Shown: piece by piece, positions 37,401 to 47,603 of the stretch | How the letters are laid out: every line of letters begins with the position of its first letter | How positions within the stretch are numbered: the first letter of the stretch is position 1 | From: Ceratorhiza oryzae-sativae | Lineage: Eukaryota; Basidiomycota; Agaricomycetes; Cantharellales; Ceratobasidiaceae | DNA: 64,000 bases | Direction of reading: 5' to 3' | Assembly (NCBI GenBank): GCA_030998015.1 | Contig: JARWMV010000237.1 | Coordinates: forward strand, 372,001 to 436,000 | Position numbers and translations under genes: made by a program | The notes under the pieces: generated by a model | Told to the model about the DNA's origin: nothing | Databases searched by the model: none | The model's input: the letters and a program-made list of their open reading frames with translations, nothing else

Positions 37401-38472
37401 ATGCAACCCCCTGATTCTTCCTCCATGGAAACGCGCCCACTCCGACCCCGAACTCCAAAATCGATTAACCATCTCCCCCTACGACGGTCGAACCTCAAAA
37501 GAGACCCTCAGGGAGCTCCACAAACACTTAACCGAGCGCTGGGAGAACGACGCCGATCACATAGTATGTTACGCTGACGCATCTCACTGGACAGACCAAG
37601 GAGAAAATCGGATGGGAGCAGGTATAGGCGTAACTGTCTTCCACAAATCTTCCCGTATACACTCACACTCACAGAAGGTCGCTAACCAAGTAGAACCTTG
37701 GGACCTGGAACTCGAAGCCATCGAAATCGCGATCAGATTAGCCATCGAACTAACATCCAGATTCGAACCGTCCCCCAAAAACATCCATATCTTCTCCGAC
37801 AACACTTCAGCCATCGAGGTCGCCTTAGAAGGACACGCAAGATCAGGTCAAAAAACTTGCTTATCGATTCGCAACCAAGCATTCAACTTCATAGACAAAA
37901 ATCCCGAACACAACATCTCGATCCAATACTGCCCAGCCCACGAAGACATCCGTGGCCACGACCTCGCTGACAAACTAGCTAAACGGGCGTCGTCCCATAG
38001 AAGAAGCATTTCTGGAAGGAAAACACTTACCAACATCAAACGAGAGTCCAAGGCCAAAACATCAAATGACTGGTTCGAAACCTGGGCGGCACGCGAACCA
38101 AGCGGTTTCTTCGCACCAGCAGACCGAATTCCACCTTCGTGCAAACCAAGCAAAACACTCCTCAACACCCCAAGACCCATATTCTCGCGCCTCACTCAAG
38201 CCCTCACAGGCCACGCCTTCATCGGAGAATATTACGAACGGTTCGTCCCAGATGAAAACACGTTCTGCCCTTGCGGCGAACCTCTACAAACCCGACAGCA
38301 TATACTCCTAGAATGCCCAGACTACGCTGACTTTCACCACCTTTTTATCACAGACCGAGGAGACATGCTCTCCCTGCCCGATATACTCGGCACGCCGAAA
38401 GGCATTGAAAAACTTATCACTTTCCTCGAACACACGAACGCATTTACCAAACAAGAAAACCCCTTCGGTTAA
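34402..38472 (+). CDS. LINE ORF2 protein: endonuclease, reverse transcriptase, RNase H
   Basis: 1356 residues, uninterrupted. An APE-type endonuclease spans about 1-230 (LIQEPWWG, CGDWNAHHFLW, SSDHF). The reverse transcriptase spans about 470-800 (SAPGPDGIPF, LLRTFGKAIEKVIAARL, FDIKGFFDNISH, VPQGSSVSP, and catalytic YVDD at about 731-734). RNase H spans about 1053-1190 (YADASHW, ELEAIEIAIRLA, FSDNTSAIE, and HEDIRGHDLADKLAKRA). Near the C-terminus a Cys/His motif (CPCGEPLQTRQHILLEC) matches the zinc-finger-like end common in fungal LINEs. It would nick the target, copy the LINE RNA and degrade the hybrid. All key residues I can check are present. Confidence 0.95.
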   Translation: MNTKPISFLCLNTHKSNSIMHTLLNTCSKATGNNKPYIILIQEPWWGDIAGGNRGSVSYRGWNTIIPKPVIANNQIPRVLVYHRTRADVTITLRSDIAQDLDCMYLEISQPGFNPILIANIYNQKSPTNDASWTFDRMKNHRLPIGPTILCGDWNAHHFLWEPDRPDSQNPNRRDIEIVEWLHEHDYSLNNTPGIPTHTATVRTADGVRTSLTTIDLTFSNLHANALDLVKNFYIDEDVSGSSDHFAQRFHIDQGRIPIENLIPERYNWGGADLDGYCRKVASRLAQSAEFFTTLRLNQNPTTAEIDNCAEILERAFVETAEETVPKYRPSAHAKEWWSDALTQLVNEVVDAAKLTRDHTITDPNILSILITEHKRRKNHLRREQKKAKKEWIEMITSEATHRNIWHINKWCTGSRTYPSPPMSRGPGQTPAIKHKDKCNVLREGLFPPPPELPNVPEPDLITPIPNEHEWPPLKYHELKKAIFSSRSTSAPGPDGIPFLILKLAWGSAATEMFAVAQACVKVGYHPRIYRSSISVALAKPGKPDYSIPKAYRFIQLLRTFGKAIEKVIAARLTHLCLKHDIIPKSQFGSMTSRSTTDAALIVKHDIQNAADQGLVSSSLSFDIKGFFDNISHKVLLNTMRDFRLPLPLIKWTDRFLSDRQTAVLLDGIKDEMKPIKTGVPQGSSVSPPLSGILTAPLIKDFESKAKTDNDERYANRNYKSIPSPCLLIIYVDDGFLLTSSKSHATNSLTLAQAYTQCDNWGASVGIAFDEGDKRELIHYTYRKRTPFESLPSIILTNRDGTQATVLPQETIRWLGVFFDRHLNFKSHVNRLACKANTALQGLKLLANSVRGMRQHNLRILYMACCRSILTYASPVWWNNSKPLIRPLILTQNKALRWISGAFRTTPVRALEIITSIPPLQLTLDQINRQTSIRFSKLPENHLILHRLDAGWLPNEIERVSPPNKIRQLVLDAYRNPAAPQRDYTTLYELAKFNNPLNERCNPLILPPWKRAHSDPELQNRLTISPYDGRTSKETLRELHKHLTERWENDADHIVCYADASHWTDQGENRMGAGIGVTVFHKSSRIHSHSQKVANQVEPWDLELEAIEIAIRLAIELTSRFEPSPKNIHIFSDNTSAIEVALEGHARSGQKTCLSIRNQAFNFIDKNPEHNISIQYCPAHEDIRGHDLADKLAKRASSHRRSISGRKTLTNIKRESKAKTSNDWFETWAAREPSGFFAPADRIPPSCKPSKTLLNTPRPIFSRLTQALTGHAFIGEYYERFVPDENTFCPCGEPLQTRQHILLECPDYADFHHLFITDRGDMLSLPDILGTPKGIEKLITFLEHTNAFTKQENPFG

Positions 38473-38764
38473 TCTAAGGGCTCCCGCCCTCGGCTCAAGA
38501 CTTTCTCCCTCTCTTTCCCCTCTCTCTCTGTGCCTCGGACGCCGTGCGCTTTGTTCCTTGCCATAATGTTACCCTCCCCCCACGTGACTCGCCTTAGGCG
38601 TCTCGCTCGGACTCGCTTCCCTCTTCGCGCTACACTCTTTCTCCCTGTACCCCGGTGCAGGGTGTTGCCCGGTTCTTCTTCTTCGTGATCAGGCCGGGAC
38701 CGCGCCTTGGCTCATTGTGAGACTGCTAGCGGTATACAAATAATAGATTTCATCATCATCATCA
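38473..38764 (+). other. LINE 3' UTR and TCA-repeat tail
   Basis: A C/T-rich 3' UTR ends in a run of TCA triplets (about 38750-38764) just before the right target-site duplication. A short tandem repeat instead of poly(A) is a known LINE ending type. Confidence 0.8.
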
Positions 38765-38776
38765 TTTGAACGGCAG
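38765..38776 (+). repeat. LINE target-site duplication, right copy
   Basis: tttgaacggcag, identical to 25721-25732. Confidence 0.88.
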
Positions 38777-39316
38777 CCTCAAAATCGCTTGACTGATGTC
38801 CTTCGGACAGAAGTGACCGAGTTTGAGTTGATGCAGTGATCGAAATCAGATGAAGGTGGGGAGTAGAACCCGCCAATGACCCGAACGCCAAAGAGGCAAC
38901 GCGAAAAGGTTGACGCAGAACTAGCTGCAGACAGAAAACGGCCGATACTAACCAGTGTTAAACTAACACTCGGACCTCCAGTTCAGAGTATGTGATGGCG
39001 ATGGTCAGGACAGAGACCGAATGACTGATGTCCAGTCATGTCCCACGTGGAGATATTCCGATCAATACCATGTTAAGTAATGAGTAACTTCGACTTCTTC
39101 GGCCAAGACTAACCGTGTGACCGGACGCGAGGATGCATCTCGCCGATCCCCCAGTTCATCAGCTCGGGCAAAATGAAAGAAAGGCGAGGCGACTGAGCTT
39201 CGTATGATGAAGGGCGTCTAACTCGGAGGAAATCATGAGCAAACCAGACCTACGCTCGGCTGCGCGCCATGGAGAGCATATGTGTGACAATGGGAGTACA
39301 ACAAATCACTCCATGT
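38777..39316. other. Unique DNA between the LINE and the right repeat arm
   Basis: No gene or element seen. It is the right half of the original spacer between the arms of the second inverted repeat. Confidence 0.5.
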
Positions 39317-39330
39317 ACTCGTCGACGAGG

Positions 39331-39338
39331 TATATAAC
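39331..39338 (+). promoter_or_regulatory. TATA box of crystallin-like copy D
   Basis: tatataac, about 100 bp upstream of the copy D start, at the mirror position of the copy C element. Confidence 0.6.
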
Positions 39339-39434
39339 CTAGTAACATTGTCGCTGTACCATCAGGCTCTGCAGTCCTTCAGCTCCAGCCAATCCACTCT
39401 ACCACCCGCTTGCTCTCGCTCTTCCACATCTACC

Positions 39435-40164
39435 ATGTTCGCTGTCAAGCTCGCTCTCGCTGCCCTCACCGCTCTCTTCGCCGTCGGTGTCGACGCCTCG
39501 CCCGTTGGCTTGGTCTACCGCGCCGACTGGAAGGAGCAGTACGGCTGGGATGGCAAGGTCACCACCCCTGCCCAGCTCGACCCCTCCAACGTTGTCAAGC
39601 CTACTCCAGGCGTGAGTCAATCCCGTCCTGGGAGTCGTGGTGGACTGATACTAACAGTTCAACGACGACAGAAACCCGCCCCGGCTGCCGTCAACGGTGG
39701 AGTGTACTTCTGCAAGAACGCCAACTTTGCCCAGCCCTGCGTGAGTGCTATTTCTTCCCAAGCCCGAGCGACGGCACTGACAATGCGACCGGCCGCTTGG
39801 TCGATAGGTCTACGTGAGCGGCTTCAGGTGAGTGTCCACACCGACTCAGCCCTTTCCATCTCGTCTTCTGACCTTTTCGCTCTCTTTTCCTCTCCCCATA
39901 GCTCTGGACAGTGCGTCGGCGTCGGCTCGGACTGGAACGACGTCGTGTCCAGCTTCGGACCCGACCAAGGCTTGACTTGCACCATCTACAGGTACGTCGA
40001 GCGGCTGTTCAGCGTGAAAGATACATTTCTGACATGACCTTGGACTGTGCAGCGACGCCGGCTGTGGTGGTCGGGCTACTGGAGGCGTGGTGTACCCAGG
40101 AATCAACAACCTGGCGGACTACAACAACAACGACGCGATGAGCTCGTTCCGCTGCACCCAGTGA
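39435..40164 (+). CDS. Secreted beta/gamma-crystallin-like protein, copy D
   Basis: Five exons: 39435-39611, 39672-39740, 39808-39827, 39902-39991 and 40053-40164 (155 residues). It has the same layout as copies A to C. The one change I see against copy C is at the exon 3/4 junction: the codon split there reads Ser instead of Asn, giving FSSGQC. Both N-D-x-x-S-S signatures, six Cys and the signal peptide are intact. Copy F follows on the same strand about 870 bp downstream. Confidence 0.86.
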
Positions 40165-41031
40165 GCAGGTTGGCGTGAAACAACGGGGGACATCGCTCTA
40201 GGCGACGAAATGAAGAGACGACGAGGATGTATGCGCGGTTGCGCAGACTAGATGAAGTTGAATATATTCTGTGTTTCGTGAACTTGATGCGTGTTTCCAG
40301 CTTTGCATATGTCCTAGTCGGGTGTGGGTTGTTTGTTTGCGACCGACAAGACAAAGCGGTCTGGGCAGTCTCTTGGAGCGAGAGCCGACTGAGACTGAGA
40401 TTGCTAGAGTTTGGGCGTGCGGAGTGTATAGTTTCTGTAGCATCCAGAGGTCTAGCTCCGGCTCGTGCGAAGGAAGCGGAGCGGGTCGAAATGGATACAA
40501 CAGCGATTGTCCAGCCTGGTCAGCCCTAGTCTCTTCTGCTTCTCCACTAGCGCCTATATGTCGGTCTAGATATGCAATCGACTAGCATATATCCAGATCT
40601 CCTCGTAACTCCGCCTCAGTGTATTCGATTGTACAGACTCAGCCCATCATCAGCCCTCATACTTCCTGATGTGTACCATGGTATGTATACATCGGTGCCC
40701 TGGCTGTCTTGATGATTATGAGACGATATACGAATTGGGGCTGGGACGTCCATACGAAGCACTGCAGTCATGACCATGTCGACAGCGCCTTGCGCCGACA
40801 GACAAGGTGTAGTTCGACCCGACGTATGTCTCGGTGCACGCAGACGGTGGAATCGGCACTTGAATGACGCATCGATGCAGGTAGATTGGAGCTATAAAAG
40901 CAAAGGATGAGTTGGGGATATGCCCCAGACCTGGCTCACCATCTCATCGTTCATTCGGTTGTCTCTACTCTCCAGCTCTATTCTCGCTTGTCCTCTCGCT
41001 CTCCCTCGCGCTCACTCAAACAATCTCAAAT
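40165..41031. other. Spacer between copies D and F inside the repeat arm
   Basis: Counterpart of 23138-24009. It contains the copy F promoter, with TATAAAA at 40893-40899 about 135 bp upstream of the start. Open frames at 40227-40585 are shared with the other arm but diverge without respect to codon position, so I do not call them genes. Confidence 0.5.
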
Positions 41032-41482
41032 ATGCTCGGATACAAACTTGTGACCACCGCTGCCGCCTGTGCCGCTGTCGTGTCCGCCGCTCCTACCTTT
41101 GGACTCGGTCGACTCGGACGGTGCGGTCTCGGACTGTTCTGGTGGGGTCCCAAGAGCTGGTGTCTTCCGTGAGTGCGAGTGTCGAGTGTGCATGGTCGAC
41201 TGACGTTGACTCGATGGTGGGTGTGCAGGTCCGGTGGGCTTCCTCACTGGTACAACCCCCCTGCGTATCATAACTGTGGGGAGCGGTGGTACTGGCACCA
41301 GGAGCTTGGGTTAGTGGATGAGATTTGTTGCGAGTGTTGGACTGACGGTTGACTGATGGACGACCTGCAGGTACTGCGTCCCCCCTCATGCCGGGTATCC
41401 GGACGCGGGGTGCTGGTCTGGATGGACGTGGGATGTGGGATCGTACTCGTGCGTCCCCGTCAAGGGCCACTACAAGGAGTAA
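41032..41482 (+). CDS. Secreted three-repeat Trp/Cys-rich protein, copy F
   Basis: Three exons: 41032-41168, 41229-41309 and 41371-41482 (109 residues). After the signal peptide (cleavage probably after SAA) come three tandem C-x5-W-x6-C-x-P units (CGLGLFWWGPKSWCLP, CGERWYWHQELGYCVP, CWSGWTWDVGSYSCVP) joined by Pro/Gly/Tyr-rich linkers. Both introns fall near unit ends, so the units may have arisen by internal duplication. The six Cys could form three disulfides, one per unit. Family and function unknown to me. Copy E in the opposite arm is near-identical. Confidence 0.8.
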
Positions 41483-42332
41483 ATATCTTGTGGAGGCTAT
41501 AAATTAACCCAATTAGCAGGCAACGTCCCTGGTTGGCATGCAGACTCGTCCCGTTCCGTTTTTGTCGAAACTATGTGTATCGGTTCTTCTATCGCTGGGT
41601 CGGATGAATCAATCCTGTCTTGTATCCTGCGGCTAGTTCACCGATAGAGTAACTAGCGTTAAGGCATGGTGATTCGCGAAGTCTTCGAGTGAAATCGGAA
41701 GATGGTAGAAGTGGGCGTTTTGGCTGATCACCACAGATGTCGCGGAATTATACGCGTGGCGGTTGGGCTTGTGATACACATGGTTCACGATATATCTGGA
41801 TATGGCATCCGCCCGAGACCATCTATCCACTGTACGAGATTAGGAAAGCGCCGTTGTACTCGAACGGTGCATATAACCATGATACATCCTCGATAAGATA
41901 GAATGAAATGGCGATCAAGCTAGGCGCCACCGTCAGCCGCGTGCCCATCAGCCTTTGTGGATCCGTTTGACGGACGATGGAATTCAAGCCAAGAAAGTCA
42001 TTTCCGTGAATGTATGAGCAGAATATGGTGCAGCCGAGATGGCGATCAGGTGGGTGAGTGCTAGAGCGAGGCAGGCACTTGCCGAAAAGTGGCTATTTTT
42101 CAGAGCGATGTCGTCTGGGCGAAACCGAGGACTGAGGCTGAAGCGGTTAGACCAGGGGTGGGCTGGGTCCAGATGGCGCTGAAACAGCCGTCGGAAAATC
42201 CGAGAAGGGGTAGGCGCATTAGTCAGCAGGATTCGGGCGACTGATTTCGGACCGCGTCGATCTCAGTTAAGACGTCGACCACGCGCGGGTTCCCACTCGC
42301 CTCTCCTCCCGTCCCCCACCTCTGCTGGCACG
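41483..42332. other. Intergenic region
   Basis: It holds the 3' flank of copy F and the promoter of the next gene. No supported gene or repeat. Confidence 0.4.
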
Positions 42333-43915
42333 ATGTCGGCCGACCAGATTGCGAAGCTCCTGCCGCCGTCGCTGCTGCTCCCCCCGCATCTCTCCGCCCA
42401 CAAGTACTTTTTCGTCTGCACCTTGACCGTCGCCGCCTGGGACACGCTCGTCCTCAGCCCCCGCACATGGCGCCTCATGAAGACCAAGGTCAGTCGGGCG
42501 TCACCACAGTCAGCTCGGGCGCTCACACAGCCAGCAGGAGTGGCCCCCGCTCAAAATCATCTACCACATCCTGCGCTATGTGATGCCCATTGAATTCACC
42601 GTAGTCGGCAAGTATGCTCGTCGACAGCGCGCTCCAACCAGCTAATGCTCTGCACCAGCCGTCGCATTTTTCGACACGAAATGGTCATTTAGCCGGTGTG
42701 AAAGCTTCTATCTTTTCGAGCCCATCGTTACCATGTGTCTCGTCTCGCTTTGCTCGGGTGAGCTTTCCTCACAAGCGCCTTGTCGTCTCATCTGACGTCG
42801 CTCGCCAAGTGGTCGCGCTCATTCGCCTGCACGCCATTTTCGACCATTCCAAGGCAGTGCTCGGCGGTCTCAGCATCCTGCTTCTCGCCCAGGTGGGCGT
42901 GATGGCTGCGTGTTGCGCATTCTACCGTCGTAAGTGTTCTCTCCATATGCGCACATTCACGCGCTTTCCGTTCTAGCACGGAATATTCCACTCAGAGGAT
43001 GCTGACTAAGACATATTGGTAGCCATGCCGCTCAAGGAAGGTCAAGGATGCATCGCGGGACCAGTTGCAAACTGGGTCGGGATCTACTGGTTGGCTCCCT
43101 CCCTATTCTGGACCGCTGCCGTACGTGCATTTCACATCCCCCTGGATGCACAGTGCTAACGCCTTGATGGCTCATAGTTTGGCCTTGCGCTTACTCGCTC
43201 TGTGCAATCGCTTCGTGTGAAGCCGCTTGGTCCGTGGAAGCTCATGCTTCGCGATGGCCTTAACCTATATGGTGTAAGCATCCTTGCTGTGGTTTGCACT
43301 ATTCCAGCTAAACTCGTGGAATAGGCAATTTGGATCGTCAACATGATCAACATGCTTTTCTGGTTCATCGTCACACCAACAGATACGGCCGATACGATCA
43401 AGACGATTGTCACCTCCATGGCAGCTGTTCTCACTGTGACCATGACTCTGCGTATCATCCTTTCCGTTCGCGGGTCCCTGCAATCTGGCGGCGCCTACTC
43501 TGGCACCACCTCCTCCGGCGTTTCCCGTTCCCACCCCTCCAACAGCGGGGCTCTTCCCGGCTCCAACTCTGGCCCACACATCATCTCAACTCGCGCCACG
43601 CACCCAGTTGTCAACATTCAGACCGAGCGCCACCACACCGTTTCCAGCGGAGGTGGACACCAACACACCAAGAGCGGTGGAGGCGTCGGACCTGGTCGTC
43701 AAACGTACACGCTTGATGAAATGCGCGGACAACGAGATTGGCAGGATGATGCCGTTAGCAACGCGAGCGGAGCGGATATCAAAGGTGGCGAGATTGGAGA
43801 GTATGGTGCCATGGAAAACAAACCACATGGGCTCGCGAGCGAAGAGGACGTTGCTGGTCAGACAGGTGTCAAAGTCAAGGTCGATCGGGAAGTCGACTAC
43901 CGACGGGATATGTGA
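42333..43915 (+). CDS. Multi-pass membrane protein, DUF6533-like
   Basis: Seven exons, 42333-42488, 42538-42607, 42659-42757, 42810-42929, 43023-43120, 43178-43273 and 43325-43915, give 409 residues. The first two thirds hold about seven hydrophobic segments; the pattern (WDTLVLSPRTW near the first helix, an IRLHAIF-type segment in the middle) resembles the large basidiomycete family annotated as DUF6533. The last 150 residues are a hydrophilic Ser/Gly/His-rich cytosolic tail. Its role is unknown. The second intron (42608-42658) starts with GC in a GCAAGTAT context and is needed to keep the frame. Confidence 0.75.
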
Positions 43916-46900
43916 GCGGTTCAGCTCGGCATTGCACCATCTCTCGGATTTTTTGAATCGTATTTCATCTCGGATTTGGTTGAGTACAAAAACAACCCTT
44001 GCTGCTCTTTTCTCGCTATTTGATTCTATGCTTGCGCATGGCCCTCTTTTTTTTTATATCAGTTTTGGAATAACTTACTGTGATTGTAAGTGTACTTGAG
44101 TTGGAATAAACCGTTATCTTGTCATATGAGTTAGTTGGGTGCGGCGACTTTTTTTGTTTCGGTGAACGACGTGGATTGATTGTGGCGCATCGACGCTGAC
44201 GCCACGTTGAAATTCGGACAATTCGTTTTCAAAATGCTTAACAAAAACAAATTGGAGGTGACACTGTCAAGTCGCCCCCACCATCACGCAAATCACCCTT
44301 CCCGTTGCTTAAACATATCGGGACGATGGAAGCTATGGCCATTTAATTTCAGGAACTCGGTTCGGAGCTTTCCTTATATTGATGCTCGATCGGCAGATGA
44401 TTTGTCGAGTCGACATCTGATTTTTTGCTTGGCGGATTTTCAATAGTAGAATCGGTTGCAAGCAGGTCTCTACTTTACGTGTTTGACGAGTGCGCCGTCG
44501 AGGTGATTGTGCCTCTCATCACGGTCGGACAGGGGACTCAATGGCTTCTTATTGCAGATCCCGTTCACTATATTAAACCACGTGCGGCGCCCCTGCTCGG
44601 CACACTGGGACGGCCCGCCACCAGCTGCGCCCTCCATATCTATTGTGCATACAATTCCGTTATGGGCTGCAGGCTTATATCTCCGTCTGGTATCCTAGGA
44701 ATACGCCTCAAATTGTAGCAAGGATCATCTCCATTTGGGAGAGCGAAACTTTTGGCTTGTACTAGAACTAATTCAATCGCATTTCGAAAGCGTTGTCGAC
44801 CAAAATTTGCTCAGTATCCCTTTCGTTTTCTTTCATTCAAAGATCAAGATGAGTCTATACCTGAATGAACTGTGGCGATTCGTGCACATCGTACATGCGG
44901 TCGATAATACTAGTCTTGATCCGGCTCTCCAGGTCTCCTTCGTTTACTTTTGACGTTGAATGAGACCATGCGTTCGCGACATTTCAGCCCAGGCTAACCC
45001 CCCCCCCCCCTTGGATCTACATCCTAGTAATACAAATGACAGCCACAATGGGTCGGCTGGACCTGCACATCATTGAACGAGTCTAAGAACTAGGTCGTCA
45101 GGTACAGGGAAGGCGTTTAGTGCTTTAGAGCGGCAGTCAAGCGCTGGACCTTTAGCCTTACGTCTATGTCATAATGCCAGAACACAAAGACCAAAAACAA
45201 TAATATGACAGCATACACCCAGGCACTGTAATTTCAATTAGCTCGGTGCGTAAACAAAGCGAAATAGTCGGAGGTTATGAAAGCAAGAACTCGCCAGCAT
45301 TGTAAGTATCCGCACCGCCTACGCCATCGTGCCTGACCTGACGATGATTGAGAAATGTGCAATGGTCACGAAACCTAAAATACTTGGTGGCTATCTACTC
45401 ACCTACGAAGAAATAGCAGCATACACACACGAAGTTGGCATCGAGTGAAGCAGAGGTGGGAAAACTATCATCTACTGCGGTTTTGCGTCCAACAAATGGA
45501 TGATAGGTTGCGAACCTCTGATCTGTTACTTTACTCTTCAACCCATATTTTTTTTAGCGATGACAAGCTTCATTTGCTTAAAATTCTTTCCGGCAGTTGG
45601 GCCTATGAAACCAAGCTTTGGGCCGGATCGCCAGTTTTTTTTAACGCGAAAACGCTACGCTTATGTTCAGGAGGATTTCACGGCGTATCGGTGTGCCGGA
45701 CAAATTTTCACTCGATTTACAACTGTGAATGATCCAGATACCCAGTTCGTTCACGATTCATACGGATATCCAACTGGTTGTGTCTCAATTGGTTCCCGAG
45801 CCTGGATGGAAATGCACCGTAACCGTGTCACTTGATTATGTATTGCACATGTAATTTTTAGAGGAATTGGTAGCGAGCGAGCGTGATTAGACTTTTATTT
45901 AGCCTTCGTTTTCTGGTACAAGCTCTCGCTGTCTAGCTTCTATAGAGTTGTGAGAGTTTCCATAAACAATCTCCATGATCGTTTGTTGGCCAAGTCCAAT
46001 TAGAGGCCAAGCCAAAATAGTGCTTGCTGAGTCCCCCACCGCAGGCCTCGATTAGTCTGCGTCGCCGCAAGACCAGCCGAGTACCTTCCGAAAGCGAAAC
46101 TTCGATTTTCTTGCAGAGTACAAACACATGAATACACGGTACCCCGAGAAGCTACTCTCCTAACTTGGGATACGAGTCCTTACCCAAGCGTAATCTTCGC
46201 GGTGTGCGAAACGCCGGAGAGTGCATTTTGGCGCTCTTAGCGGTGTATGCGCCGAGAGTTGGGTCGTATCGAGCGTTGGCCGGGTGTGGTCTAGAGTGGT
46301 CCAAAATGTCAGGTTATTGCAACAAGTGTTCTCTCTTGTGAGTGGCCTAAATTCTAGCAGATTTTAACGATTCGAATACAGTTTCATTAGTGCCCCACCA
46401 TTGAGATGGACAAGATTCTTCAGAATTGAGACCACCATAGTGACGAGGTTACACTTTTGACATGGAAATTCAACGAGCGACATGAATGCAAGGTTAGATA
46501 ACTTGAGACACAAGCCTACTCTGGTATGGTAACCATCTGAAGATATGATGGGGGCATACGTCACGAGGTTTATGTCCAATTCAATCTCACGAATCACAGA
46601 AGCAAGACGACCCCGCCACTGAAGTATCTATTCTTAGGCTCCACCGAAGTTATACCCTACACCGCTGTATCAGTCATATGCATCTTTAATGTAACGGTGT
46701 AACCATGGTCGCATCATTTACGTTGCAATATAAGTAGTAACCATTTGGCCTAGAGTAGATGAGCTCGCTACTGGATACGCGTTTCTTGGCTGCCGGCAGC
46801 GACGGCATCCCTTGCTCACATCTAATGAATCAACGTGCCTCTTCTTCTCACACTCGCTAAGCGATAACCCGTCCCGTGTTGACCTTCTTGGGAAGCTTAT

Positions 46901-47603
46901 CCAAAGGTGGTTGAGCTCCGGACAATCGCTCTCGACTCTTTGCATACACTCTTGGCTTTTGATCCTCGGAGTCGACCTAGACAACGACACAACTAACGTC
47001 ACAGGGACATTGAAAGTGCCCAATGGAGTCGTGAATCAGAGTCATTTGTACACGAGGACAGTGTCACATGTAGACTCTGTGCTGCTGACTTAGCGCCCGA
47101 AGCTTCTCCCATCCCGTGAAACGACCGTTATTCGCCCGAACACATCGCAACGCGCCAAGCCTAGCCAAGAAACTACCGAATAAGGCAAATCATGGTAGAA
47201 CCGTATGGCCTTTGGATATTTCTCTAGTCATTATTACAACTGGATGCTCGTGCTTTGGAGCGAGGGGTCCAGATAGGGGAAGCCGGCTGGGAAGGGGGAG
47301 CTCGGAAGTCAGCCGAAGTCGATCAGGTGTCTGGATAGCATGTATTGATCTTGGGCATAGGACGCTTGAAAATGATGAAAAGCCTATCGGTTACCAGCAC
47401 GCTAATTGTCGGAATAGGTAGTTTCGTTGTGCAACTGTTGCCGCGCCGTAGTTTGTCCGCCAAATGACGAACGGCCTCGGCAGAGGCTCACGGGCCACGG
47501 AAGGGGCCACATGAGCGCAAAGGTATAAAGCCAACCATGAGGGGGGGCGATCGTAGGCCAGAATTGTGCTGTCTCTTCCTGGGTTTCTTTGGATTTTACA
47601 ACC
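43916..47603. other. 3.7-kb intergenic region before the LPMO gene
   Basis: No confident gene. It contains a poly(C) tract near 44999-45010. Minus-strand open frames at 46364-46597 and 46718-47023 have a Leu-rich look that could be a decayed F-box/LRR gene, but there is no clear motif. A TATA box (tataaag, 47524-47530) lies 80 bp before the LPMO start. Confidence 0.4.
47524..47530 (+). promoter_or_regulatory. TATA box of the LPMO gene
   Basis: tataaag, 80 bp upstream of the chosen start codon, a normal distance for a fungal secreted-enzyme promoter. Confidence 0.6.

Larger units (their letters stand above)
25733..38764 (+). mobile_element. Tad1-like LINE retrotransposon with a nested Ty3/gypsy insertion
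   Basis: Bounded by the 12-bp duplication tttgaacggcag. It has a short 5' UTR, an ORF1 with three CCHC-type knuckles, an ORF2 with endonuclease, reverse transcriptase and RNase H, a 3' UTR, and a (TCA)n tail at about 38750-38764 in place of poly(A). The APE-RT-RNase H order and the knuckled ORF1 point to the Tad1 group common in fungi. A 6598-bp Ty3 element plus its 5-bp duplication splits ORF1. Without that insertion the LINE would be about 6.4 kb. ORF2 is fully open, so the LINE was probably active until recently, but ORF1 is disrupted. Confidence 0.9.
39317..41482. repeat. Second inverted repeat, right arm
   Basis: Reverse complement of 22687-24862, carrying copies D and F on +. It ends at the copy F stop codon; beyond that the two sides are unrelated. 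Confidence 0.92.

Noticed and set aside
38750..38764. The TCA repeat as an independent microsatellite
   Set aside because: It lies exactly between the LINE 3' UTR and the target-site duplication, so it is the LINE tail.
44999..45010. A poly(C) tract as a regulatory or structural element
   Set aside because: It is a single short homopolymer with no paired element nearby.
46364..47023. Minus-strand Leu-rich frames resembling an F-box/LRR remnant
   Set aside because: No F-box motif or regular LRR spacing could be confirmed and the frames do not splice together.
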